Position numbers and translations under genes: made by a program. Shown piece after piece: positions 63,718 through 64,000 of a stretch of DNA of 64,000 nucleotides (the first letter of the stretch is position 1; each line of letters begins with the position of its first letter). The stretch is from Tenacibaculum discolor (GTDB lineage: Bacteria; Bacteroidota; Bacteroidia; Flavobacteriales; Flavobacteriaceae): assembly GCF_003664185.1 (NCBI RefSeq), contig NZ_RCCS01000005.1, positions 310,001 to 374,000 of the forward strand. Reading direction: 5' to 3'. Under the pieces are notes generated by a model, which searched no databases, had not been told where the DNA came from, and worked only from the letters and a program-made list of their open reading frames with translations.

Positions 63718-64000
63718 TTATTCAAAATCAGATGATAAATAATAGTTTTCTAAGGTTACTGGAAATAAATCATTTTCAAAAAACTGATTCATAATTCTTG
63801 TGGTAACAGGGCTAATACCAGTACTTATTCCATCTACCTCATGAGGGTATGTCATATTTGAAGAATGGTTGTAACCAATAGTATGACCTATTTCATGTGC
63901 TGTTATAAAACCAGTTTCTTTACGAATATAATCTCTTAGTACATGTTCAGCTAAACCAAAGGTTGCACCACCACCTAAACCAGAAACATTAACAACCTTA
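63718..64000 (-). CDS. Zinc metalloprotease of the metzincin type (partial; N-terminus beyond right edge)
   Basis: The C-terminal 93 or so residues of a protease. The extended zinc motif HEIGHTIGYNH (HExxHxxGxxH) is clear, followed by SSNMTYPHEVDG. Upstream is SGLGGGATFGLAEHVL. The protein ends SSDFE just before the terminator region. The metzincin motif is certain; the exact family (M12/M57-like, common as secreted lipoproteins in Bacteroidota) cannot be fixed from this part. It lies convergent to atpG. Confidence 0.85.
   Translation of the reverse strand, partial: KVVNVSGLGGGATFGLAEHVLRDYIRKETGFITAHEIGHTIGYNHSSNMTYPHEVDGISTGISPVTTRIMNQFFENDLFPVTLENYYLSSDFE

Noticed and set aside
1-64000. 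CRISPR arrays, insertion sequences, prophage genes, rRNA
   Set aside because: No regularly spaced direct repeats, transposase, integrase, phage structural genes or rRNA sequence were seen on either strand.

Overview
The window reads as an ordinary chromosomal stretch from a marine-type member of the Flavobacteriaceae (Bacteroidota), perhaps Tenacibaculum- or Polaribacter-like; the genus is only a guess. The evidence is low GC, many Bacteroidota-style lipoproteins, gliding/type IX secretion genes (gldH, sprE/porW), lineage-typical families (DUF5687, DUF4837, DUF4382, DUF3109), an F-ATPase operon without atpD/atpC, and promoters of the Bacteroidota form TTTG-N17-23-TAnnTTTG. I see no prophage, insertion sequence, CRISPR array or rRNA. 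One tRNA gene (Cys) is present.

Layout. 1-5.4 kb (minus): partial rimK with a retropepsin-like partner, an M13 metallopeptidase and an S9A prolyl oligopeptidase. 5.4-11.1 kb (plus): a nucleotide and redox block of thioredoxin, class Ia ribonucleotide reductase (nrdB, nrdA) and a dGTPase-type HD hydrolase. 11-14.5 kb: DUF3109 protein, MarC, a short FAD protein and a secreted endonuclease I. 14.6-18.2 kb (minus): sdhC-sdhA-sdhB. 18.3-20.2 kb (minus): AlkB-like dioxygenase, alpha/beta hydrolase and an exported protein. 20.3-22.6 kb (plus): an AraC regulator followed by a small Cys-rich protein, an AhpD-like protein and a cupredoxin-like protein, preceded by a tandem operator. 22.6-30 kb (minus): small envelope proteins, aminopeptidase P, a Crp/Fnr regulator, a DUF4382 lipoprotein, a DEAD-box helicase, a glycine-rich membrane protein and a second rimK paired with an AstE/AspA-type zinc hydrolase.

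30-43 kb (plus): a large BNR-repeat exported protein, a Zn-ribbon protein, folB, tRNA-Cys, a TPR-TM-AraC regulator, an MBL hydrolase, an S8 peptidase, an M1 peptidase, a PepSY-TM protein and glnS. 43-52 kb: ricT-gldH-PBP1A with overlapping ends, CoA-transferase A/B, exonuclease III, a LysM lytic transglycosylase and DUF4837. 52-58.5 kb: DUF1761, an ABC exporter pair, sprE/porW, bactofilin and two small ATPase-associated membrane proteins. 58.5-63.6 kb: atpB-E-F-H-A-G. The right edge cuts a metzincin protease on the minus strand.

Most genes are housekeeping. The points most worth a second look are: (1) two RimK-type glutamate ligases about 29 kb apart, each touching a different candidate peptidase; (2) a 21-bp-period tandem repeat beside an AraC gene, ahead of a 33-residue Cys protein and a redox-like operon; (3) two strong hairpins inside the atp operon placed exactly where subunit stoichiometry falls (c to b, alpha to gamma).
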